Below are positions 27,569 to 37,099 of a DNA stretch of 64,000 nucleotides, piece by piece. The DNA is taken from contig JADJPH010000101.1 of assembly GCA_016713335.1 (NCBI GenBank), forward strand, positions 1 through 64,000. The letters run 5' to 3'. The translations under genes and the position numbers were made by a program. Each line of letters opens with the position of its first letter. Position 1 is the stretch's first letter. The notes below the pieces were generated by a model. It had not been told where the DNA came from and did not search any database. It worked only from the letters and a program-made list of their open reading frames with translations. The DNA is from Candidatus Fredericiella danica (GTDB lineage Bacteria; Chloroflexota; Anaerolineae; Caldilineales; Caldilineaceae).

Positions 27569-29486
27569 CCGCGGCCTGATCGGCCAGTACGCAGGCTTCT
27601 TCAGCCGCGCGGTGGCGTTAATCATTGACATTATCCTGATCAGTGTGAGCGTCATCCTGATCAACGCGCTCATCGCGCTGCCAGTCACATTCTTTTTACA
27701 GATCGATCCCCAAACGTGTACCCGGGAGATTGCCCTGGCCCGCACCTATGAGCAACTGATCTGCCAGGGCATCAACATCATCTGGGTGATGGTGGCACTC
27801 CTGGCCGCGCCTGTCTATTTCACCTTCTTCTTCTCAACCACCGGGCAGACCATTGGGAAATATGTGATGGGGGTTCGTGTGGTCCGCACCGATGGCCGCC
27901 AGATGTCCATCCTGGGCAGCCTCGGACGTTGGTTCGGCTACTTCGTCTCGCTGATTCCACTTGGCGTCGGCTTCCTCTGGGTGACCCTCGACGACCGGCG
28001 CCAGGGCTGGCATGACAAACTCTCGCATACCGTTGTGGTCTATGCGTGGCGAGCAGAACAGGATGAATTCTTATTGGATCGGCTGCGCCGCTATTTTAAG
28101 CGCCGCCATGACGTGGCGGGGGCGCTCGACGCAGTCGCAATCAAGAGCAAGTTGGATGCTTCACTCTATGATCTGGTCACGATCACCTTTGGTGAGTATG
28201 ATCGGTTGAACCAAATCCTTGGCATGATGCAAGATGCCGTTGCCAAAGGGCAACTCGAGGTTGTGAACGCGACGGTGCTGGTAAAGGACGTAGACGGCTC
28301 CGTCAGCGTGGTGGGAACCAGTGACCTGGCGGTCGGCAACGATCCGGTGATGTTTGGTGGGGAGGACTCACATATTCCGGATTACGAACTGCAACCGGTC
28401 ATGCAGGACATTCCGCCCGACAACTTCGTGATTGCCGTCGTCCTGACCGAATCTTCTGCGGACAATCTGACGAAGATGGTCGCCCGGCGTACGGCTGCCG
28501 CCATCCGGCGCTATGATTTGGGCGACAACCCAAACAACGTCAGCGTAATCCAAGCGCCGGTCACCTCAGCGCAGCCGGTGCAATCAGCGCCCGCGCCGAC
28601 CGCCTCCCAGATCGCACAGCGCCAACAAACCACAATTGCCCCTCTCCCGCAAGCGGCGGTCGCCTACCCAGCCACAACGACTGCCCCTACTCTAGCCACA
28701 GCAAGCAGCGGCGGTCAGACGATTCCGCCGGGATCAGCCCAAAAGGCCGTTGAAACTCCTCGCTTGAGCGATCCGGTCGTCGCCACCGCGGCGCCACGCA
28801 CCGAAGCCATCGTGTACAGTGCCAGCGAAGTGGTGGTCATTGAGGACGGCGAAGTATCTGAAAGCATCGACACCGTTGCAGTCACCGAAGTTGCGCTGGC
28901 CGATGGCACCTCCGCACAGGAGGTCGAAGCTGCAGTAATCGAAACTGCAACCCAAGTGGTAGAGAGTGCAACTGCAGCAACGACCGGCGTGGTGGCAACA
29001 TCGAAGAGCAAGTCGAAATCGAGTACGTCAACCCGCGCGAAGTCGGGTGGCAGTGCTTCTGCGACACCAACAAAATCAGCGACGGGCCAAACCGCCCCCG
29101 AAACTACGCTGGCTTCAGCAACAAGTGTTGGTACGCCCAGCGCAACCAAATCAACCAAATCAACCAAACCAGCCAAAGCGCCGGTATCCGAGCCTGCAAC
29201 CGGTAAGACCGCGTCGGCGTCAAACACCTCCGGCTCGGTGTCTTCATCCAAGTCAACCAAAACTGCAAAACCGACAAAGGTTACGGCCAAGAAAACCGAG
29301 TCAAGCGCGCCCATCCCGGCACCGATGGCGGCAACGTCTGCATCAGCAGCGCTCGAAGCCGAGCGCGCCGCAGAAGAAGCAGCCGAAGCTGCGAAAGCCG
29401 CAATTCAAGCTGCCCAGGACGCGATTGCGGCCGCTCAGGAAGCCGCCGAGGCCGCCCGCATCGCCGCCCGCGAATCCGCCGCTTAG
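27555..29486 (+). CDS. RDD-family membrane protein with long low-complexity Lys/Ala/Ser/Thr tail
   Basis: 643 residues. The N-terminal RDD domain (residues about 10-150) has the first-helix Arg-Asp motif in AVALIIDIILISVSV, a second and third membrane helix, and GQTIGKYVMGVRVV. A soluble region (about 175-330) includes LYDLVTITFGEYDRLNQI. The last 300 residues are Ala/Thr/Ser/Pro-rich and become strongly basic (KSTKSTKPAKAPVS, TKTAKPTKVTAKK), then end in an Ala/Glu helix (AAEEAAEAAKAAIQAAQ). The tail resembles histone H1 or DNA-binding linkers, or a coiled-coil anchor. The ribosome site ccaggagcc precedes the ATG. Possible roles include transport or anchoring of nucleic acid to the membrane; none is shown. 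Confidence 0.75.
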   Translation: MARSNRGLIGQYAGFFSRAVALIIDIILISVSVILINALIALPVTFFLQIDPQTCTREIALARTYEQLICQGINIIWVMVALLAAPVYFTFFFSTTGQTIGKYVMGVRVVRTDGRQMSILGSLGRWFGYFVSLIPLGVGFLWVTLDDRRQGWHDKLSHTVVVYAWRAEQDEFLLDRLRRYFKRRHDVAGALDAVAIKSKLDASLYDLVTITFGEYDRLNQILGMMQDAVAKGQLEVVNATVLVKDVDGSVSVVGTSDLAVGNDPVMFGGEDSHIPDYELQPVMQDIPPDNFVIAVVLTESSADNLTKMVARRTAAAIRRYDLGDNPNNVSVIQAPVTSAQPVQSAPAPTASQIAQRQQTTIAPLPQAAVAYPATTTAPTLATASSGGQTIPPGSAQKAVETPRLSDPVVATAAPRTEAIVYSASEVVVIEDGEVSESIDTVAVTEVALADGTSAQEVEAAVIETATQVVESATAATTGVVATSKSKSKSSTSTRAKSGGSASATPTKSATGQTAPETTLASATSVGTPSATKSTKSTKPAKAPVSEPATGKTASASNTSGSVSSSKSTKTAKPTKVTAKKTESSAPIPAPMAATSASAALEAERAAEEAAEAAKAAIQAAQDAIAAAQEAAEAARIAARESAA

Positions 29487-29521
29487 AGCATCTTTGTCTC
29501 TTTGTCTTTGTCTCCCACACG

Positions 29522-29554
29522 CCGGCGGAGCGCATAAGTTATGCGCTCCGCCGG
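29522..29554. terminator. Bidirectional terminator hairpin between RDD and GH3 genes
   Basis: A near-perfect inverted repeat (ccggcggagcgcataa with ttatgcgctccgccgg) around a single central base, between two convergent genes. There is no T tract of note on the plus side. Confidence 0.7.
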
Positions 29555-29591
29555 TACACCCAAGGAGAGAGGCAATTAGCTCGTCAACACC

Positions 29592-31948
29592 CTACACAAC
29601 CGTGCTCTGGCTGAAAAACGCGCCTGCGCGCGTGACCACTACGGGTTCACCCTCAATCGTCAGCATCGCCTGCAACGGCAGGTCATCTGACGACGCACCG
29701 ACCAGCAATTCAAGCGTCGCCGGCTCCACCACCAACTGCATCGCCTCATTCAAGAACGCACACTGATTGACCGCAAGTTCGATCCGGACAGTCTTCCGTT
29801 CTCCCGGCTGCAGGGTAACGCGCTGGAACCCTTTCAGTTCTTTCACGGGGCGGGTGACGCTTGCCCCAACCGTGCGAATGTACAGTTGAATCACTTCGTC
29901 GCCGGCACGCTTGCCCGTATTGGTGACATCCACCTGCAACGTCACGCTGTCACCTGCCCGCGCCGTGGTGCGATCCACCTGCAGGTTACTCAATGCGAAC
30001 GACGTGTAACTAAGCCCAAAGCCAAACGGATAGAGTGGCTTATTGCTCATATCGACGTACTCGATTTTCCACTGGCTGCGCCCGCCCGAGGCTTTATGCC
30101 CGTAGTAGATCGGCACCTGACCCACGCCGTGCGGGAAGGTGATCGGCAGTTTGCCGCCAGGGTTTACGTCACCGAACAGCACATCGACGATGGCTGCTGC
30201 CCCTTCTTCGCTGGGCAGCCAGGCTTCAACAATCGCGCTCGCCTGCTGCGCAATCACAGGGATTGCCGCGGGCCGGCCATTGATCAGCACCACCACGGTC
30301 GGTGTCCCCGTATCGATCACGGCCTGGACAAGCGCCTCCTGGACGCCGGGTAGCCCCAACGTGGCCCGATCGCGAGCTTCGCCGGAAGTGCACGGTGCGG
30401 TCAACCCGGCGCGGTCCCCGACGACAGCGACAACCACCTCGGCTTTTTGGGCAGCCTCGACTGCGGCGGCGAAACCTGCCGTGGATTCGTCAAGCACACT
30501 GGCTACACCGGGCGCAAACAAAATCTCCGTATCTGAATCCAGCCGTTCGCGCAGCACCTCGAGGATCGATTTGATCGCAACAAAGGTGGCATCCAATTCG
30601 ACACTTTCCGGGAGCGGTTGGTTGAAGAAGTTGCCGCCGGCGATGGCTTCGGCCAGCGTTTCAATGTGGCATGGGTAGGCATAATCCCCAATCAGGTTGC
30701 GGACGCTGTCGGCACTTGGCCCCACCAACGCCAGCGACTTGATCTGTTTAGGCAGCGGCAACAGGTCATTCTCATTCTTCAGTAGCACGATCGACTTCTG
30801 CGCAATCGTGCGAGCCAGTTTCCGCTGTTCCGGGGAATCAAAGACCTCGATGGCGCGTTGTTCATCGACATAGGGCTGTTCAAAAAGACCCAGCAGGAAC
30901 TTCACCCGCAGATGCCTGCCGACGCTGAGATCGAGCAATTCCGGCGAGACGCGGCCGCTCTCAACCGCCCTGCGCAGCGGGGCGCCGTATCCTTCCGTGT
31001 GTGGCAGTTCGACATCCAGACCGGCGAGAGCGCCCGCACCGCCGCCGCCTCGTAGTCGCTGACGATCTCATGAAAGTCATGGAGTTGAGCAATGGCAAAA
31101 TAGTCGGACACGACGACGCCATCAAATCCCCAGGTATCGCGGAGGATGTCGGTCAACAACCACCGGCTGGCGCCACAGGGCACGCCGTCCAGTTCGTGGT
31201 AGGCATTCATGATCGACATCAACTTCGCTTCACGCACCGCGGCTTCAAACGGGTACAGATAGACCTCTTGCAACTCGCGCGGGTTCAGGTGCGGCGGCGC
31301 CCAGTTGAAGCCACCCTCCGACATGCCGTAGCCGACGAAGTGCTTACCGGTCGCCACGACACCCGTGCGCCAATCCTCGCCCTGGATCCCGCGCACGAAC
31401 TCCACGCCCATGCGGGCGACGAGATACGGGTCTTCGCCATAGGTCTCTTCGACCCGCCCCCACCGGGCATCGCGGGTTACATCGAGCAATGGCGACAGCC
31501 CCTGGCGCGCACCGACAGCGCGCATCTGCTCACGTACGACGTCCGCCATTGCCCGCACCAGTTCCGGTTCCCAGGTGCTGGCCACGCCGATTGTCTGTGG
31601 GAAGCAGGTCGCGTTGCGCGCCATGTAACCGCTGCAGCACTCTTCGTGAATCAGCGTTGGGATGCCGAGCCGTGTGTTCTCCAGCAACCAGCGTTGGATC
31701 TGGTTGGCGACTTTGGCGGCGTCCGTTGGCGCCAGGCTGCTGGCGCCGGCCAACCGCGTCACCTGGCCCAGACCCGCTGCCATCAAGGCTTGTCCCTTGG
31801 TGGGATCAAATTGGACATTGGTGAGCAGTTCATACACCCAGGCGCTGCCCAACTGGGCGATCTTCTCGTCCAGCGTCATCTGTCCCAGCAGGTCCTGCAC
31901 ACGTTCATCAACCGCCAATTGCGGGTCACGATATCCTTTGGTAGTCAT
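29592..31948 (-). CDS. Glycoside hydrolase family 3 (beta-glucosidase/beta-xylosidase), with one frame break
   Basis: About 785 residues. The N-terminal (beta/alpha)8 domain begins LLGQMTLDEKIAQLGS. It has the KHFVGYG substrate motif and the catalytic nucleophile Asp in FDGVVVSDYFAI. The alpha/beta sandwich domain carries SIVLLKNENDLLPL, and the C-terminal fibronectin-III-like domain carries LYPFGFGLSYTSF and GDEVIQLYI. No signal peptide is seen, so it acts on imported oligosaccharides in the cytoplasm. Near 31024 one G is missing, restoring ALSAGLDVELPHTEGYGAPL. The start at 31948 is chosen by a ggggaag ribosome site. It is the last gene of the LacI-regulated transporter operon. Substrate (beta-glucosides or xylosides) is not fixed by the sequence. 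Confidence 0.9.
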
Positions 31949-32005
31949 GTCTTCCCCAAATTTTTTATTGCACAGATTCGACGGATGAGCCACCTTTAGC
32001 AGCCA

Positions 32006-32836
32006 TCACCCCTTTAGCGCACCAGCCATCATGCCTTTGACGAAGCCTTCCTGTCCGAACAGATAGGCGACGATCAGGGGCAGTGCGGAAAGCGTCAGCA
32101 CCGACATGATCAGCGGTATGTTTGCGGAGTACTCACCCTGATATTCCCAAATCGCCAGGGGCAGCGTACGATTGTTCGTGCTGGAGGTCAGCACAAACGC
32201 AAACACAAATTCATTCCACAACGCAACCGCACTAAAAATTGCGATAGCAGCAAGTCCCGGGCGTGAGAGTGGTAGAAAGATCTGAAAAAAGACACGCATG
32301 GGACCACAGCCGTCGATGCGCGCCGCGTCTTCGAGTTCACCAGGGATCTGCCGCATGAACTCCGTCAAGATGAAAATCGAGATCGGAATGTTGAACGCGA
32401 CATAGGGACCCACCAGCGCCCAAATTTGGTCGTAGAGACCGATGCTGATCGTCAACAGATAGACCGGGATGAGCGTGACATGAATGGGAATGACCAACCC
32501 CGCCACGATCAGGGCAAACAGTACATTGCTAAACCGGAACCTGATCCGAGCGAAGACATAGGACGCCATCGCGCTGATGATCACGATCAGCATGACCGAA
32601 ACGGCCACCACCAGCACGCTGTTGAACAAGAAGATAAAGAACTTACCGCTCACCACGGTCAGAAAATTCTCAAAGGTCGGCTGCTGCGGGAGCGCCCAGA
32701 CCGGATTTGTCAGCAATTCAAACTGCGCCTTGAAGCCGGTCATCATCATGAACACGAACGGCGTGCCGGCGATCAGCACCCACACGATTGCCAGGAACCA
32801 GATCATCGCCATGCGTGGCGTCGCACGTTGGTTCAT
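32006..32836 (-). CDS. Carbohydrate ABC transporter permease (MalG/CUT1 type)
   Basis: An intact 276-residue inner-membrane permease with six hydrophobic helices. The EAA loop is seen as ELEDAARIDGCGPMRVFFQIFLPLSRPGL. The C-terminus ends GQEGFVKGMMAGALKG, as in MalG homologues. Its ATG overlaps the stop of the MalF-type permease by 4 bases, which couples the two subunits. No ATPase gene is in this operon, so the transporter must borrow a shared MsmK/UgpC-type ATPase encoded elsewhere, a common arrangement for this class. Confidence 0.92.
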   Translation of the reverse strand: MNQRATPRMAMIWFLAIVWVLIAGTPFVFMMMTGFKAQFELLTNPVWALPQQPTFENFLTVVSGKFFIFLFNSVLVVAVSVMLIVIISAMASYVFARIRFRFSNVLFALIVAGLVIPIHVTLIPVYLLTISIGLYDQIWALVGPYVAFNIPISIFILTEFMRQIPGELEDAARIDGCGPMRVFFQIFLPLSRPGLAAIAIFSAVALWNEFVFAFVLTSSTNNRTLPLAIWEYQGEYSANIPLIMSVLTLSALPLIVAYLFGQEGFVKGMMAGALKG

Positions 32837-33759
32837 TCGTTCTCCTCTGAGAAGCGGCGCGTGACAAAGAGCACGGAGAGGGCAATCACCATGACGATAA
32901 CAAAGAGCGCGGTGGCGACGGTGCTGCCATAGCCCATTTCATACGACTGAAACGCCTTCTTGTACATATAGGTGGCCATCAGTTCCGAGGCATTGGTGGG
33001 GCCGCCTTCGGTCATGACCCAGATGAGATCGAAGTACTTGAGTGATCCGATCAGCGAGAGCACAGCCGCCGTGCTGATCGTGCCGCGCAGGAGTGGCAGC
33101 ACAATCCGCCAAAAATAGTTACTTTCGGTTGCACCGTCGATAAACGCCGCTTCGCGCAGTTCAGCAGGAATCCCCGTCAGCGCGGCGTAAAAGATGATCA
33201 TATAGAACGGGATGAACTGCCAGCAGATGACCGCGATCACCGAGAAGAGCACAACGTCGGTGTCGCCCAACCAGTCCTGCACGAGAAAGCCGAGGCCAAG
33301 CGCGCGCAGTCCACTCGTCAACATCCCAAACTGCGGATCGTAGATGTACTTAAACAGAATGCCCACCGCCACCGTCGACATGAGCAGTGGGAAGAAATAG
33401 ACGGTCTTAAACAGGTTGAATTTTCGACCACCGCGATCCAGCAGCACTGCCAGCGCCATGCCGATCGGCAACTGAATCAGGATCGACAGCACGACAATGA
33501 CCAGGTTATTGCGAAACGCCCGCCAGAAGACGCCATCGCTCATGAGCCGGACCCAATTGGCGCCGCCAACCGGCTTTTGGGTTGGGCTGATGCCGTTCCA
33601 TTCGGTAAAACTGAGTTGGATCGACGCGGCAATCGGCCAGACGACAAAAATGGCAAGAAAGATAAACGTTGGAAGCAGGAACAAGAATGCGGTTAACGCA
33701 TATTCAGTGCGCCAACGCCGGCGCCGTTTGGGTGGTGTGCTGCTGGTTGATGTGGTCAT
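32833..33759 (-). CDS. Carbohydrate ABC transporter permease (MalF/UgpA/CUT1 type)
   Basis: A 308-residue inner-membrane permease. After a short basic N-terminus (TPPKRRRRWRTEYAL), the first helix is FLFLLPTFIFLAIFVVWPIA, followed by the family SFTEWNGI. The EAA motif is ELREAAFIDGATESNYFWRIVLP. The gene is intact. It is separated from the binding protein by about 70 bases that hold a stable hairpin, and it overlaps the second permease. No ribosome site is obvious before its ATG. Confidence 0.92.
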   Translation of the reverse strand: MTTSTSSTPPKRRRRWRTEYALTAFLFLLPTFIFLAIFVVWPIAASIQLSFTEWNGISPTQKPVGGANWVRLMSDGVFWRAFRNNLVIVVLSILIQLPIGMALAVLLDRGGRKFNLFKTVYFFPLLMSTVAVGILFKYIYDPQFGMLTSGLRALGLGFLVQDWLGDTDVVLFSVIAVICWQFIPFYMIIFYAALTGIPAELREAAFIDGATESNYFWRIVLPLLRGTISTAAVLSLIGSLKYFDLIWVMTEGGPTNASELMATYMYKKAFQSYEMGYGSTVATALFVIVMVIALSVLFVTRRFSEENE

Positions 33760-33775
33760 GGCTCTGGTTGGGTAG

Positions 33776-33800
33776 GGGGCGCCACCGGCAGTGGCGCCCC
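33776..33800 (-). promoter_or_regulatory. Intercistronic stem-loop between the binding protein and permease genes
   Basis: Ten-base arms (ggggcgccac and gtggcgcccc) pair perfectly around a five-base loop. It lies after the binding-protein stop and before the permease start. Such hairpins often stabilise the upstream message or part-terminate, so the abundant binding protein is made in excess over the permeases. No T tract follows on the minus strand. Confidence 0.65.
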
Positions 33801-33828
33801 TGAATTCAGACTCTATAGTGCAACCGAA

Positions 33829-35178
33829 CTACTGCTCGCCGTAGAATTTCTTGGCGGCGTCTTCCTGGGCCTTGGCAGCTTCCTCAGGGGTCATGCTCAG
33901 CCCGAAGAGCGCCTGGCTGGTGTCCTTGTGCACTTCACCCAGTTCCGGGGGCAGATACTGGTCGTACCAAAGCTGAACGCTCGGTGCGGCTTCGATCATG
34001 CCAATCACCTTCTGCAACATCGGGTCGTCCGTGGTGAAGCCCTTGACCGGCGGAATCTTGCCGGCTTCGCCGCGCAGTTTCACCGATTCGTCGTCAATGA
34101 TGTACTGCAGCAGTTTGAACGCTTCTTCTGGGTATGCGCAGGTGGGGGAGATGCTGTAGAAGTTGTCGCCAACAGTGCCCACAACATTGTTTGGGTCGCC
34201 CTTGCCATCCGGCAGTGCAGGGAACGCTACGAAGTCGAGATTCTTCTCATAGAATTCCGGATTCTCACCCTTGGCAGTGGAAATGTTCCAGCTACCCATG
34301 AGTTCCATGGCGGCCTTACCTGCATACATCAACTGGCGGGACTGCCCGGTGTCATAGTCAAGACCGTTGAAGCCTTCGGAGAAGGCGCCAGCATTGACAA
34401 GCTCTTGAAGGCGCTTGCCAGCTTCGATGAAGACCGGATCCTCAAAGGTGCCGCCGGTGCGCGTTCCAGCCTTCTTGAAAACCTCGGGGCCGCCCAGGCG
34501 GTCAACCAAATACATGAAATACATCGAACCGGTCCACTTGGTCTTGTTGGCCAGCGCAAAGGGTGCGATATCGTTCGCCTTGAACGTCTCAATCGCCACC
34601 ATCAGGTCATCCCAGGTGGCCGGCGCATTCAGACCATACTGCTCGAAAAGGGGCTTGTTGTAGAAGAGCACGGCCACTGCGGAATTCTCGACCGGCACGC
34701 CCCAAATCTTGTCATCGAAGGTGACGTTTGAGAGCGAGGCAGGGACGAAGCGATCCTTGTAGTTGTCTGCATCCATGTAGGGTGTCAGGTCAGTCACCTG
34801 GCCCGACTTGACATATTCGTACAGCGGGCCGCCGCCCCAGCTCGGGAAAATGCAAGGCGGGTTACCGGCGCCCATCGCCACCTTGATCTTGGTCTTGAAT
34901 GGGTCATTCTGGAGCGCTTCCACCTCGACCTTGACGCCCGGGTTGTCGGCCATAAACCGGTCGACCGCCTGCTGGATCAATTGAGGACCGGGTTCCGTAG
35001 TCTGAATGTGCCACATGGTGATGACCTTCTCACCATCGGTGGCGGCCGGTGCTGCCGCGCCGTCAGAGGCAGCAGGTTGGGGAGCGACGCCGGCCGGCAC
35101 ACAGGCGCTGAGAATCATCGTCAGCGCGGCCAGCAAGGCCATCATCGAAACAAACGTTGAAGTCTTACGGGTTTTCAT
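33829..35178 (-). CDS. Extracellular sugar-binding lipoprotein (ABC transporter, family 1)
   Basis: A 449-residue solute-binding protein anchored to the outer face of the membrane. The signal peptide ends in a lipobox (LTMILSACVPAG, Cys26). A Pro/Ala/Asp linker follows. The mature fold has VITMWHIQTTEPG, FMADNPGVKVEVEAL and the typical hinge region PFALANKTKWTGSMYF. Trp and Tyr residues near the cleft (WGGGPLYEY) suit an oligosaccharide. The ribosome site gaggaagagg precedes the ATG. It is first among the transport genes and lies after the LacI regulator. The ligand probably matches the GH3 enzyme of the operon. Confidence 0.93.
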   Translation of the reverse strand: MKTRKTSTFVSMMALLAALTMILSACVPAGVAPQPAASDGAAAPAATDGEKVITMWHIQTTEPGPQLIQQAVDRFMADNPGVKVEVEALQNDPFKTKIKVAMGAGNPPCIFPSWGGGPLYEYVKSGQVTDLTPYMDADNYKDRFVPASLSNVTFDDKIWGVPVENSAVAVLFYNKPLFEQYGLNAPATWDDLMVAIETFKANDIAPFALANKTKWTGSMYFMYLVDRLGGPEVFKKAGTRTGGTFEDPVFIEAGKRLQELVNAGAFSEGFNGLDYDTGQSRQLMYAGKAAMELMGSWNISTAKGENPEFYEKNLDFVAFPALPDGKGDPNNVVGTVGDNFYSISPTCAYPEEAFKLLQYIIDDESVKLRGEAGKIPPVKGFTTDDPMLQKVIGMIEAAPSVQLWYDQYLPPELGEVHKDTSQALFGLSMTPEEAAKAQEDAAKKFYGEQ

Positions 35179-35372
35179 TGCCTCTTCCTCATCTTGAGAA
35201 TATAGGGACGAAATGCAGTTCGCTTCACTTCAGTGTGTTCGCAAAGCTCGATAAGCGTCTCCTTTCGTGGCATTGCGCCAGGCTTCGTTTACCGGGAGTT
35301 CGTGAAAACATAGGTGTCACTCTTGCAGACTTGATCAACCTACACGGCCCAAAAACGACCGGGATCCCACAT

Positions 35373-36473
35373 TTAGACCACATTGCTTCCAGCTTCCGCC
35401 CATGCCGCGGCGCCATTGACTACGTCGACCGTAGCCCCTCGCCCACCGTTTGCAGGTGCAGTGGACTGGCGCACAAAAAGTTCTGCCGGCACCACGATCC
35501 CCTGCTTTTGGTGTTCTGGATCTTCCAGCGTCCGCAACAGAAGCTCGGCCGCAAGCCGTCCCATCTCAACGAGAGGCTGCCGCACCGTCGTGAGCCGGGG
35601 CTGCGTCCACGAGGCCATGGGCACGTCGTCGAAGCCAACCAGCGACAGATCCTGCGGCACACGCAGCTTACATGCATGCGCCGCTTCCAGGACGCCAAAC
35701 GCCATGACATCATTGGAGGCGAAGATCGCGGTGGGTGGATCGGCCAGACTCAGCAACTTCAGGGCGCCGTTCACGCCGCTCAATTGAGTATAGTCACCCT
35801 CAACAAACAACTCAGCGTCGAAGTGAACCTGATGCGCCTCAAGCGCCGCCTGATACCCCGCCACCCGTTCGCGCGCATTGTCCATGTCGATGACGCCGGT
35901 AATCATGCCGATGCGTCGATGCCCCAACTGCAGCAAGTGCTGTGTGGCATCGTACGCACCCTGCCAGTTCGCCGCAATGACGTAGAGATCGGTAGGCTCA
36001 AAGCCCCGATGATCCACCAGTACATAGGGGAAATGGCGCTGGCGCAGCGAGCGAATATAGGTTTCAAGCCCCCGCGGCAGGATCAAGATCAGCCCGTCGG
36101 TCATTCCGCTCGACATGAGGTCAATATAGCGCGCTTCCCGCTCACGGCGCTGATGGGTGGTAAAGAGCATCAATTCGTAGTTTGAAGTGGCCAGAACATC
36201 GTCAATGCCCGCCATAATCTCACCGATGTATGGCCCCATCAGGTTGTGTACCAACAGCCCAATCGCATAGGAGCGACCGCTCACCAGGCGGCGGGCATTC
36301 AAGTTCGCCTGGTATCCCAATTCCTCCATGGCAGCAAGCACGCGCACCCGCGTCGCCGGCGCCACGTTTTCCTTGTTGTTCACGACGCGCGAGACTGTGG
36401 CATACGAAACGCCGGCCAGATTGGCGACATCGATGATGGTCGCATTGTTCGCAGGCTTCGCGCGGCGCGCCAT
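35373..36473 (-). CDS. LacI-family transcriptional repressor
   Basis: About 366 residues. The helix-turn-helix is TIIDVANLAGVSYATVSRVV with the hinge helix RVRVLAAMEELGYQANLNA. The periplasmic-binding-like sensor domain contains GLLVHNLMGPYIGEIMAGI, GHRRIGMITG and GFDDVPMASWTQPRLTTV. I use the ATG at 36473; an in-frame TTG at 36485 is the alternative. It sits directly upstream of the binding-protein gene on the same strand. A strong promoter and a palindromic operator lie immediately before it, so it should repress its own transcript and probably that of the transport and GH3 genes. The inducer would be a sugar released or imported by this system. Confidence 0.93.
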   Translation of the reverse strand: MARRAKPANNATIIDVANLAGVSYATVSRVVNNKENVAPATRVRVLAAMEELGYQANLNARRLVSGRSYAIGLLVHNLMGPYIGEIMAGIDDVLATSNYELMLFTTHQRREREARYIDLMSSGMTDGLILILPRGLETYIRSLRQRHFPYVLVDHRGFEPTDLYVIAANWQGAYDATQHLLQLGHRRIGMITGVIDMDNARERVAGYQAALEAHQVHFDAELFVEGDYTQLSGVNGALKLLSLADPPTAIFASNDVMAFGVLEAAHACKLRVPQDLSLVGFDDVPMASWTQPRLTTVRQPLVEMGRLAAELLLRTLEDPEHQKQGIVVPAELFVRQSTAPANGGRGATVDVVNGAAAWAEAGSNVV

Positions 36474-36550
36474 GAGCAGATGCAATGCCTCAATTGTTTT
36501 TGCAAGCTTTGAAAACAGTGACAGTTACTGGGAGAGTTGTAAACAATTCA

Positions 36551-36564
36551 TGCAAACGTTTACA
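36551..36564 (-). promoter_or_regulatory. LacI-type operator
   Basis: TGCAAACGTTTACA, a near-perfect 14-base palindrome with the central CG that marks LacI/GalR-family sites. It lies a few bases downstream of the -10 element, overlapping the expected transcription start, and about 80 bases before the regulator gene. It therefore predicts autorepression. Confidence 0.85.
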
Positions 36565-36569
36565 TGCAC

Positions 36570-36598
36570 ATTGTATAGAGGATCGGTGGCTTTGTCAA
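36570..36598 (-). promoter_or_regulatory. Consensus sigma-70 promoter of the LacI operon
   Basis: On the minus strand TTGACA (36598-36593) is a perfect -35 element, TACAAT (36575-36570) a near-perfect -10, and the spacing is exactly 17 bases. The operator overlaps the start region. Confidence 0.9.
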
Positions 36599-36599
36599 C

Positions 36600-37075
36600 C
36601 ACCGATTTTTACAAATTGCAGGGCCCCGGCGCCGTGTCGGGCCACGGTCGGGCAAGGCGCCGGGGTTCACCGGCGAATATTCTCGTAGGGACACCGGCAT
36701 TGCCGTGTCCGTCGTCACCGACGAATGATCTCGTAGGGCACCGTGCCCGTGTCCGGGGTTATCCGGCTACCGCCTTGCCGTAGGGACATCGCGCCGTGTC
36801 CGGGGTCGCGAATGGCGCCGGGGCACGCGCCGTGTCCGGGGTGGTCTCGGCGCGCAAGGTTTGGCAGTATAGTATTAGGATGGTTTCGACCGGTACCAGA
36901 TGCACGCTAGAATGGCATCACGATGGCCGGATCATCATTGTCCTGGACGGTGGAAAGGGGATTCGTCGATGACCACGGACACGGCAGTGCCGTGACCCTA
37001 CGATGGTCTGGACGGCGGAGAGGGGATTGTCGATGACCACGGACACGGCAGTGCCGTAATTGACTTAGCGCGACA
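36600..37075. repeat. GC-rich REP-like repeat field between operons
   Basis: No gene is seen here. The first 260 bases hold several degenerate copies of a GC-rich phrase (cgccgtgtccggggt, cgtagggacaccggcattgccgtgtcc). Further on, two imperfect direct copies of about 50 bases lie at 36943-36993 and 37008-37057, each containing gacacggcagtgccgt, which is internally palindromic. This looks like a non-coding repetitive palindrome family that has spread in the genome. Confidence 0.7.
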
Positions 37076-37099
37076 GCCGGCTAGGCCGCCGCTTTTACC

